DNA of 13,925 nt, taken from Elusimicrobiota bacterium (lineage in GTDB: Bacteria > Elusimicrobiota > Elusimicrobia > UBA1565 > UBA9628). The notes under the pieces were generated by a model. It did not search any database, was not told the DNA's origin, and saw only the letters and a list, made by a program, of their open reading frames with translations. Position 1 is the first letter of the stretch; each line of letters begins with the position of its first letter. Position numbers and translations under genes: made by a program. Location: the NCBI GenBank assembly GCA_028871595.1, contig JAGWMT010000063.1:1-13925 (forward strand). Reading direction: 5' to 3'. Positions 9,701 to 13,828 of this stretch are shown in pieces.

Positions 9701-10857
9701 CGGTCGGGCGGTACTACGACGATCCGATCAGCGTCACGCATAAATGGTCGACGGTGACCGTGACCGGCATTTCCGGCTTGAGCGCGGCGGAGTATCGGAC
9801 CCGCTCGATCGGCGCGCCGATCACCTCGGCGGTCCTGGGAAACCTGGTGCTCACCGTGCCCAACGTGGCGCGGTTGACGCAGTCGTTGTCGCAGAACACG
9901 ACGTCGTTCACTGTGGACAATGCGGCGTCGCTGCGCCTGCCCGGCCTGATCTACGTCGGCAGCGAAATCATGCGCGCCGAACTCGCCGGCTCGAACACGT
10001 TGAGCGTGGTGTACCAGGCGGGGGACCCGCCGCCATACACCGGGCGCGGCCTGCGCGGTTCGGCGCCCATCATCCATACGTCCGGCGAAGTCGTGTCCGA
10101 CGATGCGGTGATCCTTTTCGCGCAGTACGTCTCGGGAACCGGTTCGCTGTCGCCGGCGCAGTCGATGTTCGTCTATCGCGTGGACCCGATTCCTCCGACC
10201 ACGCCCGGCGCTGCGACGCCGCTGGAGCAGGGCAAGCCGTCCTACTCCGTGCGTTGGACGCCGTCCACTCAGCCGATTTCCGGCGTGGCGCAGTACGAGG
10301 TCCAGGAGCGGGGCGGCGATCCCAAGGACTTGGCGTCCAATGTGATCTGGCGTACGATCAACATCATTCCGGCGCGCCTGAGCACCTACAACGTGGGGGA
10401 CCCGACCTATCCCGGCGAGGCTCCTCGCCCGCCCGGGAACTTCTACAGCTACCGCACGCGCGCCGTCAGCGGCGCGGGCGTCGTCTCCGCGTGGTCCCCC
10501 CTGACGGCCGCGGCGAACAGCGGCATGACCAGTTCGATCATCGCCGGCGTCAGCAATTTCCCGAACCCGTTCGACTCGCGCAAGGGCGGCAACGCGGGCA
10601 AGACCCAGATCACGTACACGCTCAACGCGGATTCATCGGTGACCATCCAAATCTACGATGCGTTGGGCTACCTGACGAAGACCATCGGTTGCCCGGCGGG
10701 CAGCAACGGCGGCACGGCGGGCCGGAATTTCGTCGATTGGGACGGACGCAACGACGCTGGAATCCTGGTCTCCAAGGGCGGGTACACCGCGCGCATCAAG
10801 GTCAAGTCTCCGGGCGGCACGGCGACGGTGATCCGCAAGATCGGCGTCATCCATTGA
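1..10857 (+). CDS. Giant multi-modular secreted/surface protein with C-terminal FlgD-like Ig domain (5' partial)
   Basis: The frame is open from base 1 and ends at TGA 10855-10857, giving at least 3618 residues. The first residues already belong to a repeat module, so the GTG at 79 is not the real start; the signal peptide must lie upstream. Numbering from base 1, residues 1 to ~1240 hold about nine Ig-like modules with a D-x-[YF]-x-N turn, and ~1240-3028 hold eight modules with an acidic loop and a strand like YFLAYDV. A six-cysteine patch follows at 3066-3113, then D-x-[ND]-x-DG loops at 3120 and 3162, a fibronectin-III-like segment at ~3395-3510 and a FlgD-like Ig domain at 3517-3618. There is no catalytic motif and no obvious membrane anchor near the C-terminus. 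I infer an extracellular adhesin or structural role. C-terminal FlgD-like Ig domains are common on secreted proteins of several Gram-negative phyla and resemble type IX sorting domains. The exact function is unknown; the reading frame itself is secure. Confidence 0.95.
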   Translation, partial: ANPRGYQLVLPGQTAVPGSGSYPNGGVAGAISTPTAGVPFTAVVNLVDKYMNVYPNPLTLPSVSLNTSDPYDIDPGATPLNNGAGSVPLTVKLVSKSTGTVLTVVPDASPVCGSADSGPQNSVCLAGSPAAVSAAFKVYASTAVGLQVILPGETQRPGKCAAPGCRALTALEGAPGKDGVAGSYVVGGAQMSAVVYLVDAYFNPVTEIAPGPFQDTNPPAVMPTIQLGFPSEVHPSFAAPVAAALVLGSRSFGFTPLTASSTYTVLAATTAASASSWAPALSAPYPVYPGPAYDLRWSNLPSTATAGSAISSGTLSAYDFFNNLVSTGPNVYLKNVYFVAEPFAGVQAPSFQPANNVTFSTAPKPGVVDLNGFVTLKKAGSRYLQAFETGNAAVNSEVAPAVRPYITVVPAAPNAVQVNPLPVLNTLVSAGSLSSPGRQQITGQLTDAFANPITAATTVYLQVVAVSGATGYLALDYGAGPINVGTSTTVFTNATGVVGAGPAIYYYVSSRAGDSARVWVGTTTAPSSLAYSIGNQQNITDLLLTVGGVPSQIIFLSTPPAATVGINDVVGAGAALSIQRLDDFSNPTTQGNTAVTLDVVETAAHAALGYTQGLFGTVGDYGFRDASNSQFITGFTIVDGNTGVETPFRYHDRMSSYSGPAPSSNTFEGGRPGTWTLEVRVLGALKASTPLRMDPSVPVQLGFANPPFTQTAGRVVSPLGTLAAYRVKLADLFANPVVATQTVVVNLASPARLSSDVNDYAAFSVSSASFFGSRAAAPSFLAATTTVSIPLGQYQTTFYYLDTDASSRYGAGGGTKPVLALSAPGLTSSQQAVYIVPDAIDAIAITTGAGQALLAGATSQPFALETYDFYGNPSPLQSSQDPGPGFVELRLQSDSLGGVQFSTPSAGAFVSTTAIVDLPVGRSATSFYLIDTLLTAPGSTHTVSASGVTLGTLGWAVGRASYTVLPGLPVAITWATPSHRLIAGTTIQYELGVPTSTVVAAQLVDQYGNVTNSTQAYSIVYKSQGDQTFAGISANAAIPTGSTGTSGFWPDIFTGNLPVPIPPGQSQAPMYFWSRLAGGATIYAQAVLGSNVFPPIAQVHQITPAPAAYLALTHSFSPTNPLKVGVAGAITLTARDAFGNVAAGDAKNGNYFKDVVGFGSSGSTSAVVLLDLSHGTTYHVFLSTEAGVFTNMAVVDSYQEVLNVSATDYDSPAVFGFTNDGARTDIPTPPAVRSSGDVELAGVVLTPKDLSPGTPGSAKLTLNQGDGTSPGSPNPVAMMRLNLRVKATQPSALAANLRSLRVQSRPEGSLNNNRITEVGLWYDSNANGTFEPPPSGDLLIATAAYDNAGSWFFGNSTFSQTNIDVTNPVESLLLSADKNYFLTVRVASAGFALGELPASFGLRLPGPSNITLSPASQVGVALNNFAVYTATAMVQLQPAAINVLPIDINAWYQPTTTMTLTAYPYVQQNAPRVGVLRLDVWADAFTGVLSQITVNHAGSGNATAIDRVRLYLDTQSDQITVPGDRLFEPGIDKEIASAVFSTTTDQATLIIPSPNGVNGTVTTSTKTYFLAYDVAATAQPGKTHGLTLFSAGVVPQAGNGTVNAFNQFSSTQVPVLATADLVVLRDWNRNGVVSGSSTYPINGFITQNDSNAPIAKLTLGANSGAAQWTGLKLDRWLPSTVVNGGVYSAASAQPNKASDVRNIKVWLDVNGDGMFNASTDSLVSPANTVVHNFPTAPLAVPLYSTGPATGAEVVVTGILGMFPSDNPFPPSDTFNRLVLNDAQTDELQKEVVYCYGVDMVNNKYTNCERGQESTGLHAYSTGTILSGPARIPITSLVNGLGQPIPTADTDFFVTYDVDSLATTGQAVHLGLAIPATGYFQITSPKYMSTALIGLTPPAKSVSDVPKVVEYPDLVRVVSTDTIDPPIGPFLQQQSTVAVAVVNVQTDVADALWRWILVTATGTAAAGGAVGGDVDQVSLWYDANNSGVFNQSVDVLVGTGTFGNYAGNPVVAQVNMNVPRQIVTAARAAQPQRYFLAYHMAPGAQPTDPVTQAPRTLGAMILKTSLPTGDASSSDSPLLNAVSYPNSYDSASPLPFASKLRSIIPSPQVLSVRATPYFSSSSGTFPAPILTNPVLSQPVGTIESFWILSSTQGLASPAPGTTAYLVADGEIVGYTGFGPGAPTVTNVIRGALNTVPAAHSSGTYASPQISQGQINTAALRLDVWSSQFQVQLAGVHLNRLLPVGMNGDDADLTSIRAYKSLDGVFHRDPVSGQDVSDVVLGASTFGAPPETNGRVFVPINDSAIGSPGYALITSTPTTLYVAFDVSPAALFSYPTLNPPNEVTGVYAPDPTRFTLLPANAGHTAVFVGTSAVASPTFVLAPTINTVTADFTQLSGNFATQNQKNVAMLRVHVHTDRNTAIIQRLRLTRTGSAASLDSDVNVVKVWADSNANQLFDLADSTPGVNGDHPYLLSYGNDNFSTGTVTINLKKPILVGTAGSDFFVTYDISQFAAEGNQEGVAVQGLNDVTLQVPNLVAFSSPTFASNPPVTVKKVAANVTFGVNDIASSIAGVRQAQAQVGMLRFNLTTDVALAPWRAIRLERGGGSQDPSRPLGRNTDVKFVRVYKDINQNDALDSGDVNLSEVETTLAVAVSSTTTPPFDMVVASTRGFPLDNVGNPAGGRIFMNGAELMTFSSAPGCAFAVVPGLDNATGKPCLSIVSRGDQLGTGPTPFLNLSVGATARKVDVFDQTNDANVQTLVTLSADQYISPTAQAFFVAYDVGDAAVPNDLIGVTVRDPSWISLPRGDAVGQMLLTGITRSNALGTQTTSYPFVGGNVAISPITLKTSGFSSAPNGAGQGDTNVPVLQLSLQTNLNFVNIASIRLKQSGTFATSTVTYTGDGDASTIKVWLDNGSGVFNPSVDTLLGSVPFSLTGPFSSGTALVPLAVGNIPYLTVPTTPVVLFVTVDIGYTDRTAVATTGGAPTLGHTLGFQLQSFSDMLASNGGPLVAAPDAVLQPPIASKTLLVAPLTVPAVSISSALPPIIVTRAGPAIPAAAVGYPAYAKTDPTNCNNGKDPANPRNNVCLDSSKNPIPDFSRWLCPDGTPWCGNGACTTATCSSPPLIDVNGDGRPDNFSIGQSTRPDQVSLLGDGVPTRDLTGTGLLDVDINQDGIPDIVIFPPGSTKPQFRIGLDAADPGNLAKTAPDPGQGLAPTSWSPSAGQLSFNLPMIGTSGYYQVAVGRYYDDPISVTHKWSTVTVTGISGLSAAEYRTRSIGAPITSAVLGNLVLTVPNVARLTQSLSQNTTSFTVDNAASLRLPGLIYVGSEIMRAELAGSNTLSVVYQAGDPPPYTGRGLRGSAPIIHTSGEVVSDDAVILFAQYVSGTGSLSPAQSMFVYRVDPIPPTTPGAATPLEQGKPSYSVRWTPSTQPISGVAQYEVQERGGDPKDLASNVIWRTINIIPARLSTYNVGDPTYPGEAPRPPGNFYSYRTRAVSGAGVVSAWSPLTAAANSGMTSSIIAGVSNFPNPFDSRKGGNAGKTQITYTLNADSSVTIQIYDALGYLTKTIGCPAGSNGGTAGRNFVDWDGRNDAGILVSKGGYTARIKVKSPGGTATVIRKIGVIH
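5260..5520 (+). other. Insertion within the third type-2 module, with a cysteine pair
   Basis: In the third type-2 module the stretch between the acidic loop (5122) and the closing strand (5548) is longer than in most sister modules (about 425 bases against about 150-165 in several). It contains an acidic, polar segment with two cysteines at 5380 and 5419, 13 residues apart, which could form a local disulfide. I recognise no named domain in it. Confidence 0.5.
6415..6612 (+). repeat. Embedded 'GE...RG...HSSG' mini-domain, copy A
   Basis: A short segment within the fifth type-2 module runs: hydrophobic strand with a D-G-E-I turn (around 6499-6512), a Tyr-Thr-Gly strand, then V-I-R-G (6556-6567) and A-A-H-S-S-G (6589-6603). 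The same order recurs near 8050-8210 and 9940-10090. It resembles the small 'GxIxIGxExIxYT...RGxxGTxAAxHxxG' element I know from phage-tail-like and other modular surface proteins. Here it lies just before the first strand of its host module (ALRLDVW at 6649). Borders are approximate. Confidence 0.6.
7945..8223 (+). repeat. Embedded mini-domain, copy B, inside the seventh type-2 module
   Basis: The segment follows the acidic loop of the seventh type-2 module (D at 7870) and precedes its closing strand (8308). It contains G-R-I-F-M-N-G-A-E-L-M-T-F (8032 onward), a cysteine pair at 8086 and 8134, and then S-R-G-D (from about 8146). This matches the order of copies A and C: strand, G-x-E turn, strand, RG. 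The H-x-x-G end is less clear here. The host module resumes with VDVFDQTND, so this looks like a domain nested inside another domain. Confidence 0.6.
9196..9339 (+). other. Six-cysteine patch in the giant protein
   Basis: Cysteines are encoded at 9196, 9238, 9286, 9307, 9322 and 9337, within 48 residues of a protein otherwise almost free of cysteine. The local pattern ends C-x6-C-x4-C-x4-C. It suggests a disulfide-stabilised knob between the type-2 array and the D-x-[ND]-x-DG loops. I do not recognise it as a named Cys-rich family, and no metal-site spacing such as CxxC is present. Confidence 0.6.
9358..9513 (+). other. Two D-x-[ND]-x-DG calcium-type loops
   Basis: D-V-N-G-D-G-R-P-D begins at 9358 and D-I-N-Q-D-G-I-P-D at 9484, about 42 residues apart. 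A third Gly/Asp-rich turn (LLGDGVPTRDLTGTGLLDV) lies between them. These are textbook Asp-rich Ca2+-binding loops of the thrombospondin-3, dockerin or FG-GAP kind, found in extracellular proteins. Calcium binding is inferred from the motif alone. Confidence 0.7.
9886..10095 (+). repeat. Embedded mini-domain, copy C, near the C-terminus
   Basis: The segment reads L-S-Q-N-T-T-S-F-T-V, then L-P-G-L-I-Y-V-G-S-E-I-M (9940-9972), then T-G-R-G-L-R-G-S-A-P (10039-10068) and H-T-S-G-E-V-V. It is the clearest copy of the 'pGxIxVGxExM...RG...HxxGxxV' element shared with the segments at 6415-6612 and 7945-8223. It sits between the calcium-loop region and the fibronectin-III-like segment. Confidence 0.65.
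10183..10530 (+). other. Fibronectin type III-like segment
   Basis: The segment opens with D-P-I-P-P-T-T-P-G and continues with the strand Y-S-V-R-W-T-P-S (10240s) and the pattern VAQYEVQER (10285 onward). Near the end come F-Y-S-Y-R-T-R-A-V (10441-10467) and G-V-V-S-A-W-S-P. The order 'W-x-x-S...Y-x-V...Y-x-Y-R-x-R-A-V...WS' is the usual FN3 strand signature. It directly precedes the FlgD-like domain, a common tail layout. Confidence 0.7.
10549..10854 (+). other. C-terminal FlgD-like Ig domain (possible sorting domain)
   Basis: The last ~100 residues start V-S-N-F-P-N-P-F (10549-10572) and continue with Q-I-T-Y-T-L, V-T-I-Q-I-Y-D-A-L-G, then F-V-D-W-D-G-R-N-D-A-G and G-G-Y-T-A-R-I-K-V, ending V-I-R-K-I-G-V-I-H. 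This is the FlgD_ig pattern (NxPNPF ... YDxxG ... WDGxxxxG ... GxY). Type IX secretion C-terminal domains share the NFPNPF start and YD.G features. The ending lacks the usual K-rich tail of classical type IX domains, so a sorting role is possible but unproven. Confidence 0.85.
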
Positions 10858-10913
10858 GTCGCCCGCCTCCTCTTGTGCGCCATAATCAGGAAAGCTAGAA
10901 TTGCGGGGTGCCT
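10858..10913 (+). promoter_or_regulatory. Short intergenic gap with a possible promoter before the HEAT gene
   Basis: Within the 56-base gap, TTGTGC (10873-10878) and TAGAAT (10896-10901) are 17 bases apart. That is a fair sigma-70 layout with a good -10 box (5/6) and a weak -35 box (3/6). It would start RNA near 10908, leaving almost no leader before ATG 10914. No hairpin with a T-run is visible, so I see no terminator for the giant gene. The organism's sigma-factor consensus is unknown. Confidence 0.25.
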
Positions 10914-11774
10914 ATGAGAATTATCTCCTTGGCCGTCCTCCTGGCGGGTTTCGTTTTCGCTCAGGCTCCTGAGCAGTTTCCGGAGGCCCAGGCCTCGACT
11001 CGGTCCTCCGATCCCGCGGTGCGCCGCGGCGGAGCCGCCGCTCTGGGCGACATCCGCCGCCCCGAGGCCGTCGCCGTGCTCGAAGGACTTCTTTTCGATG
11101 GGGACGCGGCCGTGCGTCTGACCGCGGCCGATGCGCTGGGGCGGCAAGGTGCGCGCGGCTCGGCGGCGAAGGTTGCCGTGCTGGCGGCTTCGGACCCCGA
11201 CGCGCGCGTCCGCCAAGCGGCGACGAGCGCCCTCGGCTTCATGGGCGGCGAGGGCGCGGTCAAAGCCCTTCTGCGAGCACTCAATGACCCGTCGGCCGGA
11301 GTGCGGTTCGCGGCGGTGCGCTCCCTGGGCTCTCTGCGCGCGACGGCGGCCGCGGGTCCTCTGACCGGCCTGCTCCGCTCGCCCGATCCCTCGATGCGCC
11401 GCACCGTCGCGGCCGCGCTGAATCAGATCGGCGATAAGAGCTCCGTCCCGGCCTTGAAAGCCGCCCTTCAGGACTCCGACGAGGGCGTCCGTCTGGAGGC
11501 CGCCGGCGCGTTGGCCCGGTTGGGCGATCCCGCGGGCCTGGCGGGCGCCGTCGCGGGCCTGAAGTCCAAGGACCCTTCGTCCCGCCGCCGGGCCGCCGTC
11601 GCGGCGGCCCTGTCCGGCGACTCGTCCGTTCTCCCCGAGCTGGACGCCGCCTACGCGTCCGAGAAGGACCGCGCGACGAAGGCCGCCATCGGCGAGGCCC
11701 GGACGCGCCTTCGTGAAAAACTTTCCGTTCAGACGGCCCCGGCTTCGCCCGGGAAGGACGCCCGCCGCCCTTGA
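10914..11774 (+). CDS. Exported HEAT-repeat (PBS-lyase-type) protein
   Basis: The product is 286 residues. I chose ATG 10914, not GTG 10908, because it starts a clean signal peptide (MRIISLAVLLAGFVFA, then QAPEQ) and a GGGG run at 10905-10908 stands five bases upstream. Residues ~30-250 hold about seven helical repeats of ~31 residues with the pattern D-x-x-x-x-V-R-x-x-A-x-x-A-L-G: DPAVRRGGAAALG, DAAVRLTAADALG, DARVRQAATSALG, SAGVRFAAVRSLG, PSMRRTVAAALN, EGVRLEAAGALA and PSSRRRAAVAAA. This is the HEAT/PBS-lyase type, a protein-binding scaffold. No catalytic residues are seen. The export signal puts it in the periplasm or outside. Its stop codon overlaps the start of the cyclase gene, so the two are very likely co-translated. 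I infer an adaptor for the neighbouring CHASE2 sensor; the binding partner is not shown by the sequence. Confidence 0.88.
   Translation: MRIISLAVLLAGFVFAQAPEQFPEAQASTRSSDPAVRRGGAAALGDIRRPEAVAVLEGLLFDGDAAVRLTAADALGRQGARGSAAKVAVLAASDPDARVRQAATSALGFMGGEGAVKALLRALNDPSAGVRFAAVRSLGSLRATAAAGPLTGLLRSPDPSMRRTVAAALNQIGDKSSVPALKAALQDSDEGVRLEAAGALARLGDPAGLAGAVAGLKSKDPSSRRRAAVAAALSGDSSVLPELDAAYASEKDRATKAAIGEARTRLREKLSVQTAPASPGKDARRP
11751..11773 (+). promoter_or_regulatory. Ribosome-binding site and TTG start of the cyclase gene, with TTGA overlap
   Basis: The sequence GGGAAGGA (11751-11758) precedes TTG 11771-11773 by 12 bases, rather long spacing for a Shine-Dalgarno site. The TTG shares bases with the upstream stop TGA (11772-11774), giving a four-base TTGA overlap. 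The start is supported by the N-terminus it produces (M-K-S-R-F-P-K followed by a membrane segment), which later starts would lose. The arrangement suggests translational coupling. Confidence 0.55.
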
Positions 11775-13828
11775 AATCACGCTTCCCGAAGATATTCACC
11801 TTCGTTTACGGACTGGCGTTCCTGGTTCTCTATCTGGCCGGAATGTTCACCAGCGCCCATTACGTCTGGGTGGACCGCCTGTTCCAGATGCGTCCGTCCA
11901 ACGTCAAGCCCGCGGACCCGCGGCTGACCTTGCTGGCCGTGGACGAGGAGACCGGCAAGAAGTTCGGCTTTCCGCTTCCGCGCGCGGTGTACGCCCGCGC
12001 CCTGGACAAGATGAAGTCCCTGGGCGTGAAGACCGTGGCGTTCGACGTGCTGTTCTTCGACCCGCGCCCCGGCGACGCCGAGTTGGCGGCCGCGACGCGG
12101 CGCTTCGGACGCGTCGTGCACCTGTTTTCCCAGGAAGTGGACGACACCGGCGCCGGCGTCAACGTCAAGAACCTGATGCCGGTGCCGCAGTTGCGCGGCG
12201 CGACGAAGTACTTCGGCTCCCCGGACGTCTCCCACCTGCTGGACGGCGACGGCCATCTGCGCTCCTTCCAACTGATCCATCCCGGAGCCGGAGACCCGTT
12301 CCATCCGGATCTGCAGGCGGTCTCCCTGGCGGCCTCGGCCCTGTCGGCGTACCTGGACAAGCCCGTGGCGGACGTGCTGGCGACGTACGGCACCGAGGAG
12401 CGCGGCGTGAACTTCCGCCTCCCGCGCCCGTGGCTGCGCCACGAGAAGCGCGACGAGGGCCAGAAGAACGTCAAGAACCCCGACGACATCGAGACGCCCT
12501 TCCGGCGCATCTCCATGCTGGACCTGCTCTCCGGCGACCTGTCCGCCGATCAGCTCAAGGCGTTGAAGGGGGGGCTGGTCGTGGTGGGCTCCACGGCGCT
12601 CGGCTACTTCGACCATTACCCGACGCCGTTCTCGGAAAGTTCTCCCGCCGTCGAGATCCATCTGAACGCGCTGGACAACGAGCTCAACGGCGACGCGATG
12701 CGTTCCTCGCCTTTGTGGCAGACGGTGCTGGCCATCGGGGTCGCGATCGGCCTGACCTACTTCCTGCTCTATTTCTCGCCCGCGATCGGCGCGGGCCTGG
12801 CCGCCGGCGCTTTGGCGGCGTGGTTCGCCGCGGCCCTGCTTTTGTTCAAGCGCGGCCTCATCGTCGAGTTCGTCCCGCCGGCCCTAGCGCTGCTGTCGGC
12901 GTACCTGGTGCTGACCGTCCACCGCGCGCTGACCGAGGGCGCGGAGAAGAAGGCCATCAAGGGTTTGTTCGGCCAGTTCGTCTCGCCCGAGATCGTGGAC
13001 CAGCTGGCGCAGGATCCGTCGAAGGTCAAGCTCGGAGGCGAGAAGCGCGACATGACGGTGTTCTTTCTGGACATCGCGCACTTCACGAACATCTCGGAGA
13101 AGATGGACCCCGAGGCCCTGATCCAATTCCTGAACCGCTACCTGTCCAGCCTCAGCCACGTGATCCTGGAGCGCCACGGCACCATCGACAAGTACATCGG
13201 CGACTGCATCATGGCCTTTTGGAACGCGCCCATCGAGAACAAGGATCACCGCGCCGACGCGGTGCTGGCGGCCCTGGAGTGCCAGGGCGCGATCGCCGAG
13301 CTCAATAAAACCCTGGACCCGGGCCTGCCCGAGATTCCGGCGGTGCGCATCGGCATCAATTCCGGCGTCGTCACCGTCGGTCTGACCGGCAGCCAGAAGA
13401 AACTGCAGTACACGGTCATCGGCGACGAGGTGAACCTGGCCTCGCGGCTGGAAGGCGCCAACAAATTCTTCGGCTCGAAGATCATCATCAGCGAATCCGC
13501 GCACGAGGGCTGCAAGGACCGCGTCGCCTCGCGCACGCTCGGACGCGTGCGCGTGGTCGGCAAGGAAACGCCGATCCGCATCTTCGAGCCCATCGCCGAG
13601 ACCGCGAAGCTGTCCGCCGAGTGGCGCAAGGCGCTGCCTCTCTACGAGCAGGGCATCGCCGCCTTCGACGCGCGCAAGTACGAGGACGCCTTGGCCGCGT
13701 TCAAGAAGTTCGCGGAGATCCTTCCCGACGACGGCCCCGGCCAACTGTACCTGGAACGCAGCCAGGAATACGCGGTGCTCCCGCCCGACGCCACCTGGGA
13801 AGGCGTGTTCAACCTCACGGCCAAGTAA
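11771..13828 (+). CDS. CHASE2-domain class III adenylate cyclase
   Basis: The product is 685 residues from TTG 11771 to TAA 13828 and is predicted to convert ATP to cAMP at the inner membrane. After a basic start comes TM1 (~8-27), then an extracytoplasmic CHASE2 sensor (~35-305) with its usual signatures: L-L-A-V-D-E near the start, 'PLPRAVYA', and V-A-F-D-V-L-F-F-D-P. Three membrane helices follow at ~317-337, 339-359 and 362-385. The cyclase domain (~400-600) keeps metal-binding D434 (FFLDIAHFT) and D478 (KYIGDCIMAFW) 44 residues apart. It also has adenine-contact K474 and T548 (YTVIGDEVNLASRLE) and transition-state N555 and R559. Lys plus Thr fits class IIIb adenylate cyclases. The last ~70 residues are a helical TPR-like tail (EQGIAAFDARKYEDALAAF). 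The gene overlaps both neighbours. Guanylate cyclase activity is less likely because the adenine pair is present. Confidence 0.93.
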   Translation: MKSRFPKIFTFVYGLAFLVLYLAGMFTSAHYVWVDRLFQMRPSNVKPADPRLTLLAVDEETGKKFGFPLPRAVYARALDKMKSLGVKTVAFDVLFFDPRPGDAELAAATRRFGRVVHLFSQEVDDTGAGVNVKNLMPVPQLRGATKYFGSPDVSHLLDGDGHLRSFQLIHPGAGDPFHPDLQAVSLAASALSAYLDKPVADVLATYGTEERGVNFRLPRPWLRHEKRDEGQKNVKNPDDIETPFRRISMLDLLSGDLSADQLKALKGGLVVVGSTALGYFDHYPTPFSESSPAVEIHLNALDNELNGDAMRSSPLWQTVLAIGVAIGLTYFLLYFSPAIGAGLAAGALAAWFAAALLLFKRGLIVEFVPPALALLSAYLVLTVHRALTEGAEKKAIKGLFGQFVSPEIVDQLAQDPSKVKLGGEKRDMTVFFLDIAHFTNISEKMDPEALIQFLNRYLSSLSHVILERHGTIDKYIGDCIMAFWNAPIENKDHRADAVLAALECQGAIAELNKTLDPGLPEIPAVRIGINSGVVTVGLTGSQKKLQYTVIGDEVNLASRLEGANKFFGSKIIISESAHEGCKDRVASRTLGRVRVVGKETPIRIFEPIAETAKLSAEWRKALPLYEQGIAAFDARKYEDALAAFKKFAEILPDDGPGQLYLERSQEYAVLPPDATWEGVFNLTAK

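Noticed and set aside
10858..10913. Rho-independent terminator after the giant gene
   Set aside because: No inverted repeat followed by a T-run is visible in this gap.
11713..13308. 531-codon + frame overlapping the cyclase
   Set aside because: It is low-complexity Arg/Gly/Pro sequence. The other phase encodes a complete CHASE2 cyclase with catalytic residues.
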